Assembly (NCBI RefSeq): GCF_030268885.1
Contig: NZ_BSSA01000009.1
Span: 186,001 to 250,000, forward strand
Length of the DNA stretch: 64,000 nucleotides
Origin: Kitasatospora phosalacinea
GTDB lineage: Bacteria; Actinomycetota; Actinomycetes; Streptomycetales; Streptomycetaceae
Direction of reading: 5' to 3'
Below the pieces are notes generated by a model, which was given only the letters and a program-made list of their open reading frames with translations, was not told where the DNA came from and did no database searches. The position numbers and the translations under genes are program-made. Positions 18,051 to 26,388 of this stretch are shown piece after piece. The first letter of the stretch is position 1, and each line of letters begins with the position of its first letter.

Positions 18051-18214
18051 CGCACAATCCTCGGGGCAGATGGGGAAACCGGTGCAGCAGCAAGTACGGG
18101 AACGATCCTCTCAAGCTCCCGCGGACCACCCGCCCCCGGGCTCCCACCCGCGGACCGGCCGCCACTGCGCACAGACCGTATCCGCCCCCACCGACAGCAC
18201 CACCGACGGGCAGG

Positions 18215-18862
18215 ATGGTCACCGTGAACCCGCATCCCGTCCCCCCGGTCACCGTCTCCTGGCAGCGGATCGACACCTGGCTGTCCCGGCACGCCCCCGC
18301 CTGCACCGCCCTGCTCCGCCCACCCGCCGACCCGGCCGACCTGGCCGCCGCGGAGCGGGTGCTCGGTCGGCCGCTGCCCCCCGAACTGCGCGAGTCGCTG
18401 GGCTGCCACGACGGCGCCACCGGGTGGACGACCCTGCTGCCCGAGCAGTCCCCGCTCGGCGCGGCCGGGATCGCCGAGCACTGGCGCACGTGCACGGACG
18501 TCGCAGCCGACAACGACGGCCTCGCCATCCGTCCCTGGGACGACGAGCCCTGGTGGCACCCGCAGTGGCTGCCCTGGGCCGAGACCGCCGACGGCCACGC
18601 CCACGTCATCGACCTGCGCCCCGGCCCGGCCCGCGGGCGGCTCGGCTGGGCCGGGCACTCCGGCGGCGGCGACTTCACCGACAGCTGGCCCGGCCTGGCC
18701 GCCTACCTGCACGCCGTCGCCGACGCGCTCCTGCTCGGCGGCGGCGTCCGCGGCACGTACCCCTACCTGACGGCTGACGGCCGCCTGTGGTGGGACCTCG
18801 GCGCGGACTGCCACGAGTTGGACGGCGGGCCGCTCACCCCCGCGCCGGTGGGGGCGGAGTGA
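18215..18862 (+). CDS. SMI1/KNR4 family (SUKH-like) protein
   Basis: A 215-residue protein with the SMI1/KNR4 pattern: ATVSWQRIDTWL-type N-terminus, an AAAERVLGRPLPPELRESLGCHDGA segment, a central WWHPQWLPWAETADGH, and VIDLRPGPARGRLGW near the end. Bacterial relatives often act as immunity or protein-protein interaction modules; no toxin gene is seen next to this one. The ATG at 18215 has GGGCAGG just upstream. It is divergent from the MoxR operon and shares a control region of about 165 bases with it. Confidence 0.82.
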   Translation: MVTVNPHPVPPVTVSWQRIDTWLSRHAPACTALLRPPADPADLAAAERVLGRPLPPELRESLGCHDGATGWTTLLPEQSPLGAAGIAEHWRTCTDVAADNDGLAIRPWDDEPWWHPQWLPWAETADGHAHVIDLRPGPARGRLGWAGHSGGGDFTDSWPGLAAYLHAVADALLLGGGVRGTYPYLTADGRLWWDLGADCHELDGGPLTPAPVGAE

Positions 18863-18942
18863 CGTCCCGCGGCGGGCGGCGGCGTGTCATGGGTCTGCAA
18901 CAGTGGGCGGACCGGGTGCGGTGGGGCGCCTAGGTTGGGCGG

Positions 18943-19731
18943 ATGAGCGAACTGTCGATCGACGAGGTCGCCGCTGCCGGGGCGGCCTGGGTGTGGATGC
19001 CGGACGACGCGGAGGTGTTCCGGGACGGGACGTGCACGGTGCTGCGGCTGCCCGAGCACTACTCCTTCGACCTCTCGGTGGTGTCCTTCACGCCCGCCGG
19101 GCCGCTGCCCGGGGCGGTGGACGCCGTGCTGGCGCTGGCCCGGACGCTCGGGCCGCCGGTGCTCGACTGGCAGGTGCTGATCGGGGACCCGGCCGGGCTG
19201 GGGGAGGAGCTGGCGGCCCGCGGCGGGCGGGTCAAGCTCGACCTGGAGATCCTGGCCGCGGACCTGTCCGGGGGCGCGCCGCAGCTGCAACCGCCCTCCG
19301 TGGACGTGGAGTTGCGCTGGGCGACGGACCCCGCGGCCGCCCTCGACGCGGTGGCCGCGGAGGCCGCCGGGTTCGGCGGCCCGCTGCCGCCCGCGGGGCG
19401 CGCCGAGCGGGTGGCGGAGCGGGGCGCGCGGGACGTCCCGGCGGGCGGGGGCGGGACGGTGGTCGCCTACGTGGACGGCGCACCGGCCGGGGCGGGCGCC
19501 GTCGCGCTGGTGGACGGCGTGGCCCGGCTCGCCGGCGGCGCGGTCGTCCCGTCCCGGCGGGGCCGCGGGGTGTACCGGGCGCTGCTGGCGGCCCGGCTCT
19601 CCTACGCGGTGGCGCACGGCGCGCGGATGGCCCTGGTCAAGGGCAACCCGGCGACGTCCGGGCCGGTCCTGCAGAAGGCCGGGTTCGCCGTCCACGGCCG
19701 GGAGCCGGTCTACGCCGTCCCGCTGTCCTGA
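18943..19731 (+). CDS. GNAT-family N-acetyltransferase
   Basis: A 262-residue protein. The C-terminal half is a GNAT fold: GTVVAYVDGAPAGAGAVALVDGVARL, then the acetyl-CoA loop VPSRRGRGVYRALLAARL and a closing GFAVHGREPVYAV. The N-terminal 120 residues form a second, weaker GNAT-like half (LSVVSFTPAGPLPGAVDAVL). The acceptor is unknown. The last 22 bases overlap the stop region of the poly-Gln membrane protein gene on the other strand, so the two genes are convergent and share sequence at their 3' ends. Confidence 0.82.
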   Translation: MSELSIDEVAAAGAAWVWMPDDAEVFRDGTCTVLRLPEHYSFDLSVVSFTPAGPLPGAVDAVLALARTLGPPVLDWQVLIGDPAGLGEELAARGGRVKLDLEILAADLSGGAPQLQPPSVDVELRWATDPAAALDAVAAEAAGFGGPLPPAGRAERVAERGARDVPAGGGGTVVAYVDGAPAGAGAVALVDGVARLAGGAVVPSRRGRGVYRALLAARLSYAVAHGARMALVKGNPATSGPVLQKAGFAVHGREPVYAVPLS

Positions 19732-20600
19732 CCGGCCTCCATGCCGTCGACCCACTCCGGGAAGTTGTGGCTGACGGCCTTGGTCAGCGGAGTGAGCTTC
19801 TGCACCAGGGTGTTGAAGTCCCCGCTGTGGCCGTCGGACCACTGGCCCATGGAGACCATCAGGCTGTGGCCGAGGCCGGTGACGCTCTGCACCAGGCCGC
19901 TGTCGGCCGGGAGTTCGCGCAGGCCCGAGCCGGGCGGCGGGAGCTGGACGGCGACCTGGTAGTCGTCGGTCCGGGAGCCCAGCGACAGCCCCAGCTCCAT
20001 GGCCTCGCGCTGGTCCTTCATGGTGAACAGCACCAGGTTGTACTGGTTGCCGTCGGCGTCCTTGTACAGCGCCAGGTCGACGCCGAGGCAGCCCTTGCCC
20101 TGGGTGATCAGCCCGGCGAGCGTCGGCGCCACCGTGTCGGCGCCGGTGCAGACCGGCTTCGTGGTCTTCGCCACCAGGGTGTACCCCTGCACCTGCTCGG
20201 GGAAGACCGACAGCGGGGCCGCCGAGGTCGGTTCGTCGGACGGCACCGACCCGGCCAGGGCGGAGGCGGCGGTCGAAGCGGAGGCCGCGGCCGCAGGAGG
20301 AGCGGGAGCGGACGGGGAGGCGGAGCGGGAGGCCGGGGCGGACGGCGCGGGTGCCGCGGTCGGTTCCGAGCGGGTGGGGCGGAGCGCGTACGCCCCCGCC
20401 CCCGCGGCCACCAGCAGGGCGACGGCCAGCGGGACCAGCACCCGGCCGCGCGAGCGGCGGCCCTGCGGCGGGCTCGGCTGCTGTTGCTGCTGTTGTTGTT
20501 GCGCGCGTTCGGCGGCACTGGCTTCGTGCTGCGCGTTGTTCTTCTCGAATTCCCTGACGAACTCGTCCCACAGTTCGTCACCGGATCCACCCTTGTTCAC
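19710..20600 (-). CDS. Membrane-anchored protein with poly-Gln tract
   Basis: A 296-residue single-pass protein. It starts with a GTG (20600) as VNKGGSGDELWDEFVREFEKN. A run of eight Gln lies near residues 39-46, then RRSRGRVLVPLAVALLVAAGAGAYAL (membrane helix about 57-75) and an Ala/Pro/Ser-rich spacer of about 60 residues. The C-terminal extracellular domain contains LSVFPEQVQGYTLVAKTTKPVC and GKGCLGVDLALYKDADGNQYNLVLF. The layout is that of a membrane-tethered extracellular sensor or binding protein. I do not recognise a family. Confidence 0.78.
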   Translation of the reverse strand: MNKGGSGDELWDEFVREFEKNNAQHEASAAERAQQQQQQQQPSPPQGRRSRGRVLVPLAVALLVAAGAGAYALRPTRSEPTAAPAPSAPASRSASPSAPAPPAAAASASTAASALAGSVPSDEPTSAAPLSVFPEQVQGYTLVAKTTKPVCTGADTVAPTLAGLITQGKGCLGVDLALYKDADGNQYNLVLFTMKDQREAMELGLSLGSRTDDYQVAVQLPPPGSGLRELPADSGLVQSVTGLGHSLMVSMGQWSDGHSGDFNTLVQKLTPLTKAVSHNFPEWVDGMEAGQDSGTA

Positions 20601-20691
20601 AGCACCCGAACAGTAGTGATCTCCAGCGCGCTTGGGAAGAGCCGTATACGTTCTTGCTGTCAAGGGTGCGGACGAGCGGAACGAGGGGCGC

Positions 20692-21231
20692 GTGCTGATC
20701 GCGATGGCGGGCCTGCCGGGGGCGGGCAAGAGCACGGTCGCCGGGGCGCTGGGGCGGCGGTTGGCCGCGCCGGTGGTGTCGGTGGACCCGATCGAGGCGG
20801 CGATGCACCGGGCGGGGGTGGCGCCCGGGCAGCCCACCGGGCTGGCCGCGTACCTGGTCGCCGAGGCGGTCGCGGACGGGGCGCTGGCGCTCGGGCAGAG
20901 CGTGCTGGTGGACGCCGTCAACGCGGTGGAGGCCGCCCGCGGCCAGTGGCGGGCGCTGGCGGCCCGGCACGGGGTGCCGGTGGTGTTCCTGGAGGTGGTG
21001 TGCTCGGACCGGGCGGTGCACCGCGAACGGCTGGCGGGCCGTCGGCGGGGCATCGAGGGCTTCCCCGAGCCGAGCTGGGCGGCGGTCGAGCGGCTCCGGG
21101 CGGAGTTCGAACCCTGGCCCGGGGAGGGGCCGGAGGGCTCCCGCCGCCCGGAGCGACTGGTGCTGGACAGCCTGGACGAGGTGGAGCTGAACGTGTCGAC
21201 GGCGCTGGGCTTCCTGGGCGCCGTCTCCTGA
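20692..21231 (+). CDS. Small AAA/P-loop kinase-like protein
   Basis: A 179-residue ATP-binding protein starting VLIAMAGLPGAGKSTVAGALGRR, with Walker A GLPGAGKST at residues 8-16. It continues SVDPIEAAMHRAG, VLVDAVNAVEAARGQWRALA, and an Arg-rich lid (RERLAGRRRGIEGFPEPSW). This is the pattern of small cytosolic kinases of the zeta-toxin/shikimate-kinase-like class. The substrate is unknown. GAGG upstream supports the GTG at 20692. It ends in a strong inverted repeat and converges on the first DUF4132 gene. Confidence 0.83.
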   Translation: MLIAMAGLPGAGKSTVAGALGRRLAAPVVSVDPIEAAMHRAGVAPGQPTGLAAYLVAEAVADGALALGQSVLVDAVNAVEAARGQWRALAARHGVPVVFLEVVCSDRAVHRERLAGRRRGIEGFPEPSWAAVERLRAEFEPWPGEGPEGSRRPERLVLDSLDEVELNVSTALGFLGAVS

Positions 21232-21265
21232 ACGACCGGGCCGCGGGTGGGCGTTCAGGAGACGG
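21221..21265. terminator. Inverted repeat, probable bidirectional terminator
   Basis: A 14-base perfect inverted repeat (CCGTCTCCTGAACG at 21221-21234 and its complement at 21252-21265) with a 17-base loop. It lies between convergent genes and includes the kinase stop codon. There is no T run, as is usual in high-GC actinobacteria. Confidence 0.65.
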
Positions 21266-21283
21266 GCGGACAGGCGGCGCGGA

Positions 21284-24200
21284 TCAGGCGGGGCCGGTCA
21301 ACTCCTCGAGGTCGGCGAGGAGTTCGGAGGCGGTGACGGTGTCCAGTTCGGCGAAGGGGCGGCGGTGCCCGGCGCGGTCGGCGTACCGGCCGGGGCGGGT
21401 GCCGAGCCAGACCTCCTGCAGGGTCTGCTCGGGCTGGGGGTCGGTCGAGGCGTAGGGCACGCCGGGGTCGAGGACGACGCTCAGGCGGCGGCCGTCCGGC
21501 AGCTTCTTGTAGGCGATCCGCCGGAGATCGTGGTTGTCCGCGTACTCGGTCGACCAGTCGCTGCCGCGCCGGAGGAGCGCACGCACCGCCTCGGCCGGGG
21601 CGGTGCGCCCCTCGAAGCGCGGCAGGCGGTCACCGGCGGCCTCCTCGGCGGTCAGGGACCGCACCGGGCGGCCGAGTTGGGGGAAGGGCTGGATGACCAG
21701 GTAGTCGGTGAACAGCTCCGTCCAGAGCGGCAGGTCCGCGCCCAGCACGGCCGGGTGGGCGAGCCGGACGGTCGCGTCCGCGGGGAGCCGGAACGGCTTG
21801 TCGTCCCGGTCGGCGAAGGTGCGGTCCTCGGCGATCCGGAAGGGCACCCGGTCGGCGGTCCACAGCAGCCGTCGGCCCAGGTGGGCCAGCAGCGGGTGGG
21901 CGAGGAACAGCGCCCCGAACTCGTCCGCGCTCCAGGCCCGTCGGTCGAGCATGGCGCGCTCCAGCCGGAGCACCTGGTCGGCGCCGACGGTGCGCAGCTC
22001 CTTCTTCAGCGCGGCGTACCGCTTGCGGGCGGCCGGGGCCAGCTCCGGGTCGTCCCCGGCGGCGGGCGCGGGCGGGGCGGCGCGGCGCCTGCCCGCGGCG
22101 TCCAGCACGTACGGCTGCAGGTCCGCGCCGAGGGCGACGGTGAACGCGCGCGGGCCGTAGTCGAGTCGCGCCGTCCCGTCGGCGTCCAGGCCGAGGTCGG
22201 GCACCAGGCGGTCGGCGAGCTGCTCGGGCGTCAGGCCCAGCCCCAGGGCGACCTCGGTGACCTTCTCCCGGGCCCGGGTGCGGATGCCCGCGAAGCGCAC
22301 CCGCTGGGAGATGCCGTGCAACTGGGCCAGCGCGGCGTCCGTGCCGATCGCCGCCAGCACGTCCAGGCCCTCGGTGGCCCGCTGGCTGCTCTTGTACCCG
22401 GGCCACCGGCGCACCACCACGGCCAGCCGCCGGGCCGTCCCGTCGTCGCCGAACTCGCCGAGCTGGGACAGCGCCCAGCTCTCCTTGGCGGGCATCCCGG
22501 CCAGCCGCCACTCCTCGAACACCGCCCAGCAGAACGCCGCCCACGCCCCCGGCGCGCACTCCTCGGCGACCAGCGCCAGCCCCGGGTACGGGGCGCCGGG
22601 CTTCGACAGCGCCAGCATGGTCAGCACCCGCTGCACCGCCTCCTGCGGCAGCACCGCCCCCGAGCGCAGCGGCAGCGGCGGCAGCAGCTCCGCGGCCAGC
22701 CACTGCGGCGGCTGCGGGAGCCGGGCGGGCAGCGCGTCCACCAGCGGGTCGACGGACAGCACCGCGGCGACGACCTCGGCGGCCGCCGCCCCGTACCGCT
22801 CCGCGACGGCCGCCGTCAGGCCCTCGGGCCCGGCCTGCGCCGCGACCAGCCGCAGTGCCTGCCCGGCCGCCGTCCGGGCCGGGCCCGTCGGTCCGACCGC
22901 GTCCGGGACGAGCAGCAGCGCGCCCGCGACGCCGTGCCGGGCGAACCACGCACGGGCGGTGCGGCGGACGGACTTGCGGGTGACCAGGCCCTCCGCCATC
23001 AGCCGGGCCGCCGCCACCTCCCGCACCGGCAGCAGCAGCGGCGCCATCTGCGCGGGCCGGGCCCGGACGGTGCGCAGCGCCAGCGGGACGGCCGCCGGGC
23101 CGTACTTGGCGACGATCGGACGCAGCGACTCCAGCCCGTAGTACAGCTCCTCCGGCTCCCAGCGCAGCAGGTGCGGGGTCAACACCTCCACCGGGGCCTG
23201 CCACAGCACCTGGCAGGTCGCCCAGGTGCCGCGGGCCTCGACGAACGCCCGCGGGCCGAACGCGGCCCAGTCGGTGTCCTCCGGGTGGACCCGCCACTCG
23301 TGCGAGGCGAGGGCGGGCGCCATCCACGACTCGCGCTCGCCCTCCTGCCAGTGCAGGGCGGAGGACTCGTCGACGGCCAGGCCGTCCACCACCCGCGGCC
23401 GCCCGGACCGGCGCGGCCGCTCCCACGGCGGGGACGCCAGCACGGCGGGCCACTCCCGCTCCGCGGCGGCCGGAGCGGCCGGGCCCGCGGCGGGCAGCGA
23501 CCGCAGGAACGCGGCCGTCACCGGGTCGACCCGCTCCAGCAGCGCGTCCAACTCACCTGCGCAGGAGCGCAGTTGCCGGTCGAGCAGGTGCCGCGCCGTG
23601 GCCCCGCCGCCTTGCGCGTCCGCCGCCAGCAGGCGCAGCGCACGCACCGGGTAGCGCTCCACGGCCCGCCACAGCACCGGCGCCACCGACCGGTCGTCGG
23701 CCCGCTCCAGCAGCGCCCGGAACGCCTCGTCGGCGGGGAACTCCAGCAGCAGCTCGGCGAGTTGGCGTGCCGCGTCGCCGCTGTCCAGACGGCGCATCGA
23801 ACCGGCGAGCAGCGGCGCCGCGTCCGCGCCGAGGCCGTCCGCGACGGTCGCGGCCGCCCCGTCCCACCAGCGGTACCAGCCCACCCGGGGCGCCAGCCGG
23901 TCGACCTGGGCCCGGCTGCCGAGCGCCGACAGCATCAGCGCCCACACCGACCGGCTCTGCCACTCCGGGAGTTCGTCGATCCAGGCGTCCACCCAGCCGG
24001 GTGCCTCCGGGAACAGGTACGCGGTGCCCGTCCGCCGCAGCGGCCCCGCGCCCCGCTCCCGCTCCGCCGCCGCCAGTGCCTCCCGGTAGGCGTCCTCCTC
24101 GGCGGCCGACAGCAGGTGCCGGGCCCGGCGCAGCGCCCTGGCCTGCTCGGCGCCGTAGCCGTGCGAACGGGGGTCGGCGGCGATCAGGGCCGGTGACGGG

Positions 24201-24661
24201 TAGCCGGGGCGGGAGCGCCAGAAGCCGACCTCCAGGGTTGCCACGGCGGCCCGGACGGCGAACGCCAGGCCGTACCGCGCCGTCCAGGCGTCCACCGGCG
24301 CCGCCCCGCCCGCGTCGTCCTCCGCGTACAGCGACGGCAGCATCGCGGCGACGCAGGCCGCGCCGCGCGCGTCCGGCTCGCCGTCCAGGTACGCCAGGGC
24401 GGCCCGCACCAGCTCCGGGGCGGAACCGTCGGCCGCGACCACCCGGTCGATCCACTCCCGGTGCGCGGAGACCAGCGCGTCCTCGGCGGCCACCGCCCCC
24501 GGGCCCGGCCACGCCACCTCCACCGCGACCCCGCCGCGCCGCGGCACCACCAGCTCGCGCCAGCCGGACGGCCACGCGAACGCGTCCTCCTCCGGCGCCC
24601 CGCCCCCGCCGCCCGCCCCCGCCTGCCGCACCGCGCCTCCCGCACCCCGTCGAACGATCAC
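21284..24661 (-). CDS. DUF4132 protein, copy 1 (no WGR domain)
   Basis: A 1,125-residue protein of the DUF4132 (MolR/YehI-like) family. Helical repeat-like sequence fills most of it. The C-terminal block is shared with the other three copies: RLDYGPRAFTVALGADLQPYVLD, ARKRYAALKKELRTVGADQVLRLE, AHPLLAHLGRRLLWTADRVPFRIAEDRTFADRDD, and the ending LADLEELTGP. It lacks the N-terminal WGR domain found in copies 2 and 4. The function is unknown; E. coli MolR/YehI proteins were linked only loosely to molybdate metabolism. The GTG at 24661 has a weak ribosome binding site. It is the copy nearest the MoxR operon. Confidence 0.87.
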   Translation of the reverse strand: MIVRRGAGGAVRQAGAGGGGGAPEEDAFAWPSGWRELVVPRRGGVAVEVAWPGPGAVAAEDALVSAHREWIDRVVAADGSAPELVRAALAYLDGEPDARGAACVAAMLPSLYAEDDAGGAAPVDAWTARYGLAFAVRAAVATLEVGFWRSRPGYPSPALIAADPRSHGYGAEQARALRRARHLLSAAEEDAYREALAAAERERGAGPLRRTGTAYLFPEAPGWVDAWIDELPEWQSRSVWALMLSALGSRAQVDRLAPRVGWYRWWDGAAATVADGLGADAAPLLAGSMRRLDSGDAARQLAELLLEFPADEAFRALLERADDRSVAPVLWRAVERYPVRALRLLAADAQGGGATARHLLDRQLRSCAGELDALLERVDPVTAAFLRSLPAAGPAAPAAAEREWPAVLASPPWERPRRSGRPRVVDGLAVDESSALHWQEGERESWMAPALASHEWRVHPEDTDWAAFGPRAFVEARGTWATCQVLWQAPVEVLTPHLLRWEPEELYYGLESLRPIVAKYGPAAVPLALRTVRARPAQMAPLLLPVREVAAARLMAEGLVTRKSVRRTARAWFARHGVAGALLLVPDAVGPTGPARTAAGQALRLVAAQAGPEGLTAAVAERYGAAAAEVVAAVLSVDPLVDALPARLPQPPQWLAAELLPPLPLRSGAVLPQEAVQRVLTMLALSKPGAPYPGLALVAEECAPGAWAAFCWAVFEEWRLAGMPAKESWALSQLGEFGDDGTARRLAVVVRRWPGYKSSQRATEGLDVLAAIGTDAALAQLHGISQRVRFAGIRTRAREKVTEVALGLGLTPEQLADRLVPDLGLDADGTARLDYGPRAFTVALGADLQPYVLDAAGRRRAAPPAPAAGDDPELAPAARKRYAALKKELRTVGADQVLRLERAMLDRRAWSADEFGALFLAHPLLAHLGRRLLWTADRVPFRIAEDRTFADRDDKPFRLPADATVRLAHPAVLGADLPLWTELFTDYLVIQPFPQLGRPVRSLTAEEAAGDRLPRFEGRTAPAEAVRALLRRGSDWSTEYADNHDLRRIAYKKLPDGRRLSVVLDPGVPYASTDPQPEQTLQEVWLGTRPGRYADRAGHRRPFAELDTVTASELLADLEELTGPA

Positions 24662-24734
24662 CGCCCCAGGGTAGCCAGCGGCCCCGACACGGCCGGAGTC
24701 GGTCGTGCCGGGGCCGCGGGGTCGGACCGCGGGG

Positions 24735-25856
24735 TCAGACCGCCGAGGTGTACGCCAGCAGGAACGGCGCCAGGACGGGTGCGCCGCCGGGGTTGAAGCA
24801 CAGCGGGGCGAGCTTCACCGTGCCCGAGCTGCGCGTCCAGGGCAGCGCGAGCTGGCACCAGCCGGGGCCGCTGCCGTACGCGGTGACCTGCGCGTGGTCG
24901 GGCGGCACGGCCACGCCCGGCATCAGCACGGTGGACGGGACGCCCGCGCTCAGCGTGTTGGCGCCGCCCACCGAGTTGAAGTTCGTCCCGGCCGGGACCG
25001 CGCCGTTGTACCAGAGGTACCCGAAGGACTTCGGCGGGTACGCCGGCCCGTGCACCGCCCGCTTGACCGAGTAGCTGAGCGTCCAGGCCGTGTCGTACGG
25101 CGCGTTGGCCGCGTCGAAGCAGGCCACCAGGAAGGTCTGCCCGGTGCTCGACGGGTACCAGCCCGCGACCTTGCAGCGGGCGCCCTGCACCGCGTCGACC
25201 GCGGTGACCTGCACGTCGCCGACCTCGGTGGTGGAGCCCAGGCCGGGCAGCCAGGCCTTCCAGATGCCGGTCGAGCCGTGGCTGGACAGGTTCGCCCCGC
25301 CCGCCGAGTTGTACTGGGTGACCAGCGTGCCGGAGGGCAGCGAGTACAGGTAGCCGTGGTCGCCGCCGGGCGGGGCGGGCGTGCCGGAGCTGCTGGTGAA
25401 CAGCACCGTGAACGGCGAGTTCGCCGGGGCCCCGGCCGGGCTGTAGCAGGCCACCTTGACGTCCAGGCCGGTGCCGACGGTGCCCCAGCCCACGACCTGG
25501 CACCACGTCCCGGTGCGGTTGACGGCGGTGACGTGCGCGATCCCGCCCGGACCGCCGATCAGCGGGAAGTGCACCACGTACGCGCCGGTGCCCGCCGGGT
25601 CGACCTTCACCGGGTTCGCCGCCGGGGACGCCCAACTGCCCCACTGGCGCGTGGTGTCGGGGACGTAGCCGGGCGGCGGCGCCGGGAGGTCCAGGTAGGC
25701 GAAGCCCCACCGGTCGGGCACCGCGGCGTGTGCCGGGGCGGCCGCCGGGACGGCCACCGCCAGCAGGGCGGCGAGCAGGGCCAGGACGAGCGGGACGAGG
25801 CGGGCCCGGACGCGCGGGGCGGTGCCGGGCGGTGGCGGGGTGGCGTGGACGGACAT
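24735..25856 (-). CDS. Secreted protein with three internal repeats
   Basis: A 373-residue exported protein. The signal peptide (residues 1-44) has basic RVRAR, a long Leu/Ala/Val core and a PAHA cleavage site. The mature part has three repeats of about 100 residues, beginning WGFAYLD, HGYLYS and FGYLWYN. Each carries a pair of cysteines (CQVVGW..VACYSP, CKVAGW..VACFD, CQLALP..PLCFN) and each ends in a TVLF/TLSY/LAYTS strand, suggesting a three-bladed or tandem beta structure with one disulfide per repeat (inference). I do not recognise a named family. It sits between DUF4132 copies 1 and 2, in the same direction. Confidence 0.85.
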   Translation of the reverse strand: MSVHATPPPPGTAPRVRARLVPLVLALLAALLAVAVPAAAPAHAAVPDRWGFAYLDLPAPPPGYVPDTTRQWGSWASPAANPVKVDPAGTGAYVVHFPLIGGPGGIAHVTAVNRTGTWCQVVGWGTVGTGLDVKVACYSPAGAPANSPFTVLFTSSSGTPAPPGGDHGYLYSLPSGTLVTQYNSAGGANLSSHGSTGIWKAWLPGLGSTTEVGDVQVTAVDAVQGARCKVAGWYPSSTGQTFLVACFDAANAPYDTAWTLSYSVKRAVHGPAYPPKSFGYLWYNGAVPAGTNFNSVGGANTLSAGVPSTVLMPGVAVPPDHAQVTAYGSGPGWCQLALPWTRSSGTVKLAPLCFNPGGAPVLAPFLLAYTSAV

Positions 25857-26388
25857 GGGTGTGACCCCCAGGGTGGTGAGGACGGGTGCCGACTGCGTGC
25901 GGGGCGTGCGCTGGGAACTCCCGCCCGGGGCGCGGGCCGTGGCCGGTACGCCGCCGAGGGCGCCGCGGGCGTGCCGCGGACGGGCCGGGGCGCGGGCCGT
26001 GGTCGGGCGGGTCGAACGGTTCGGAGCGGGGAGCCCGACGTCACCGCGGCGGGCCGCGGTGCGCGGTGGAACCCGGGCACGGGCATCGGAACCCGGGGCG
26101 CCCGGTGCTGTCCGGTCGACGCCGGCTGCTACGGCGTCCGGCCGTCGGCGGCCGCTGCCGCGGGGCCGGGGCCCGGCGGCGACTCACATCGTAGGAGCGG
26201 CGGACCCGGCGGCCCAGCCCCCCGGCACCCCCGGACCCGGCGGTTCCCGGCCGATCCGGCCCCCGCACCGGGCGCCCGTCCCGCCCCCGCAGCCCCGCCG
26301 CGTCCCGCGGGCCACCCCACCCGCCGCGCTGCGCCCCGGCGGGCCGCCGGAGCCGCGCGGGCGGGGTGGCCGGAACCGGCCCACCGGG
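25857..26388. other. Intergenic region without a supported gene
   Basis: About 530 bases between the secreted-protein gene and DUF4132 copy 2. It is very GC-rich. A TACGAT hexamer on the minus strand near 26185-26192 could be the -10 of a long-leader promoter for the secreted protein, but no good -35 is seen. A 12-base sequence, cgcgggccgtgg, occurs twice about 60 bases apart (near 25930 and 25990). Short open frames here look like composition artefacts. Confidence 0.5.
26312..26369 (-). terminator. Imperfect long hairpin after DUF4132 copy 2
   Basis: Two complementary GC-rich arms (about 26312-26328 and 26355-26369; CCACCCC..CCCGC against GCGGG..GGGGTGG) lie just downstream of the copy 2 stop. 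This is a plausible rho-independent-like terminator without a T tract. Confidence 0.45.

Noticed and set aside
20475..20500. CTG/TTG repeat that could be a microsatellite locus
   Set aside because: It simply encodes an eight-Gln run in the membrane protein; units are mixed CTG and TTG codons (complement CAG/CAA) rather than a pure repeat.
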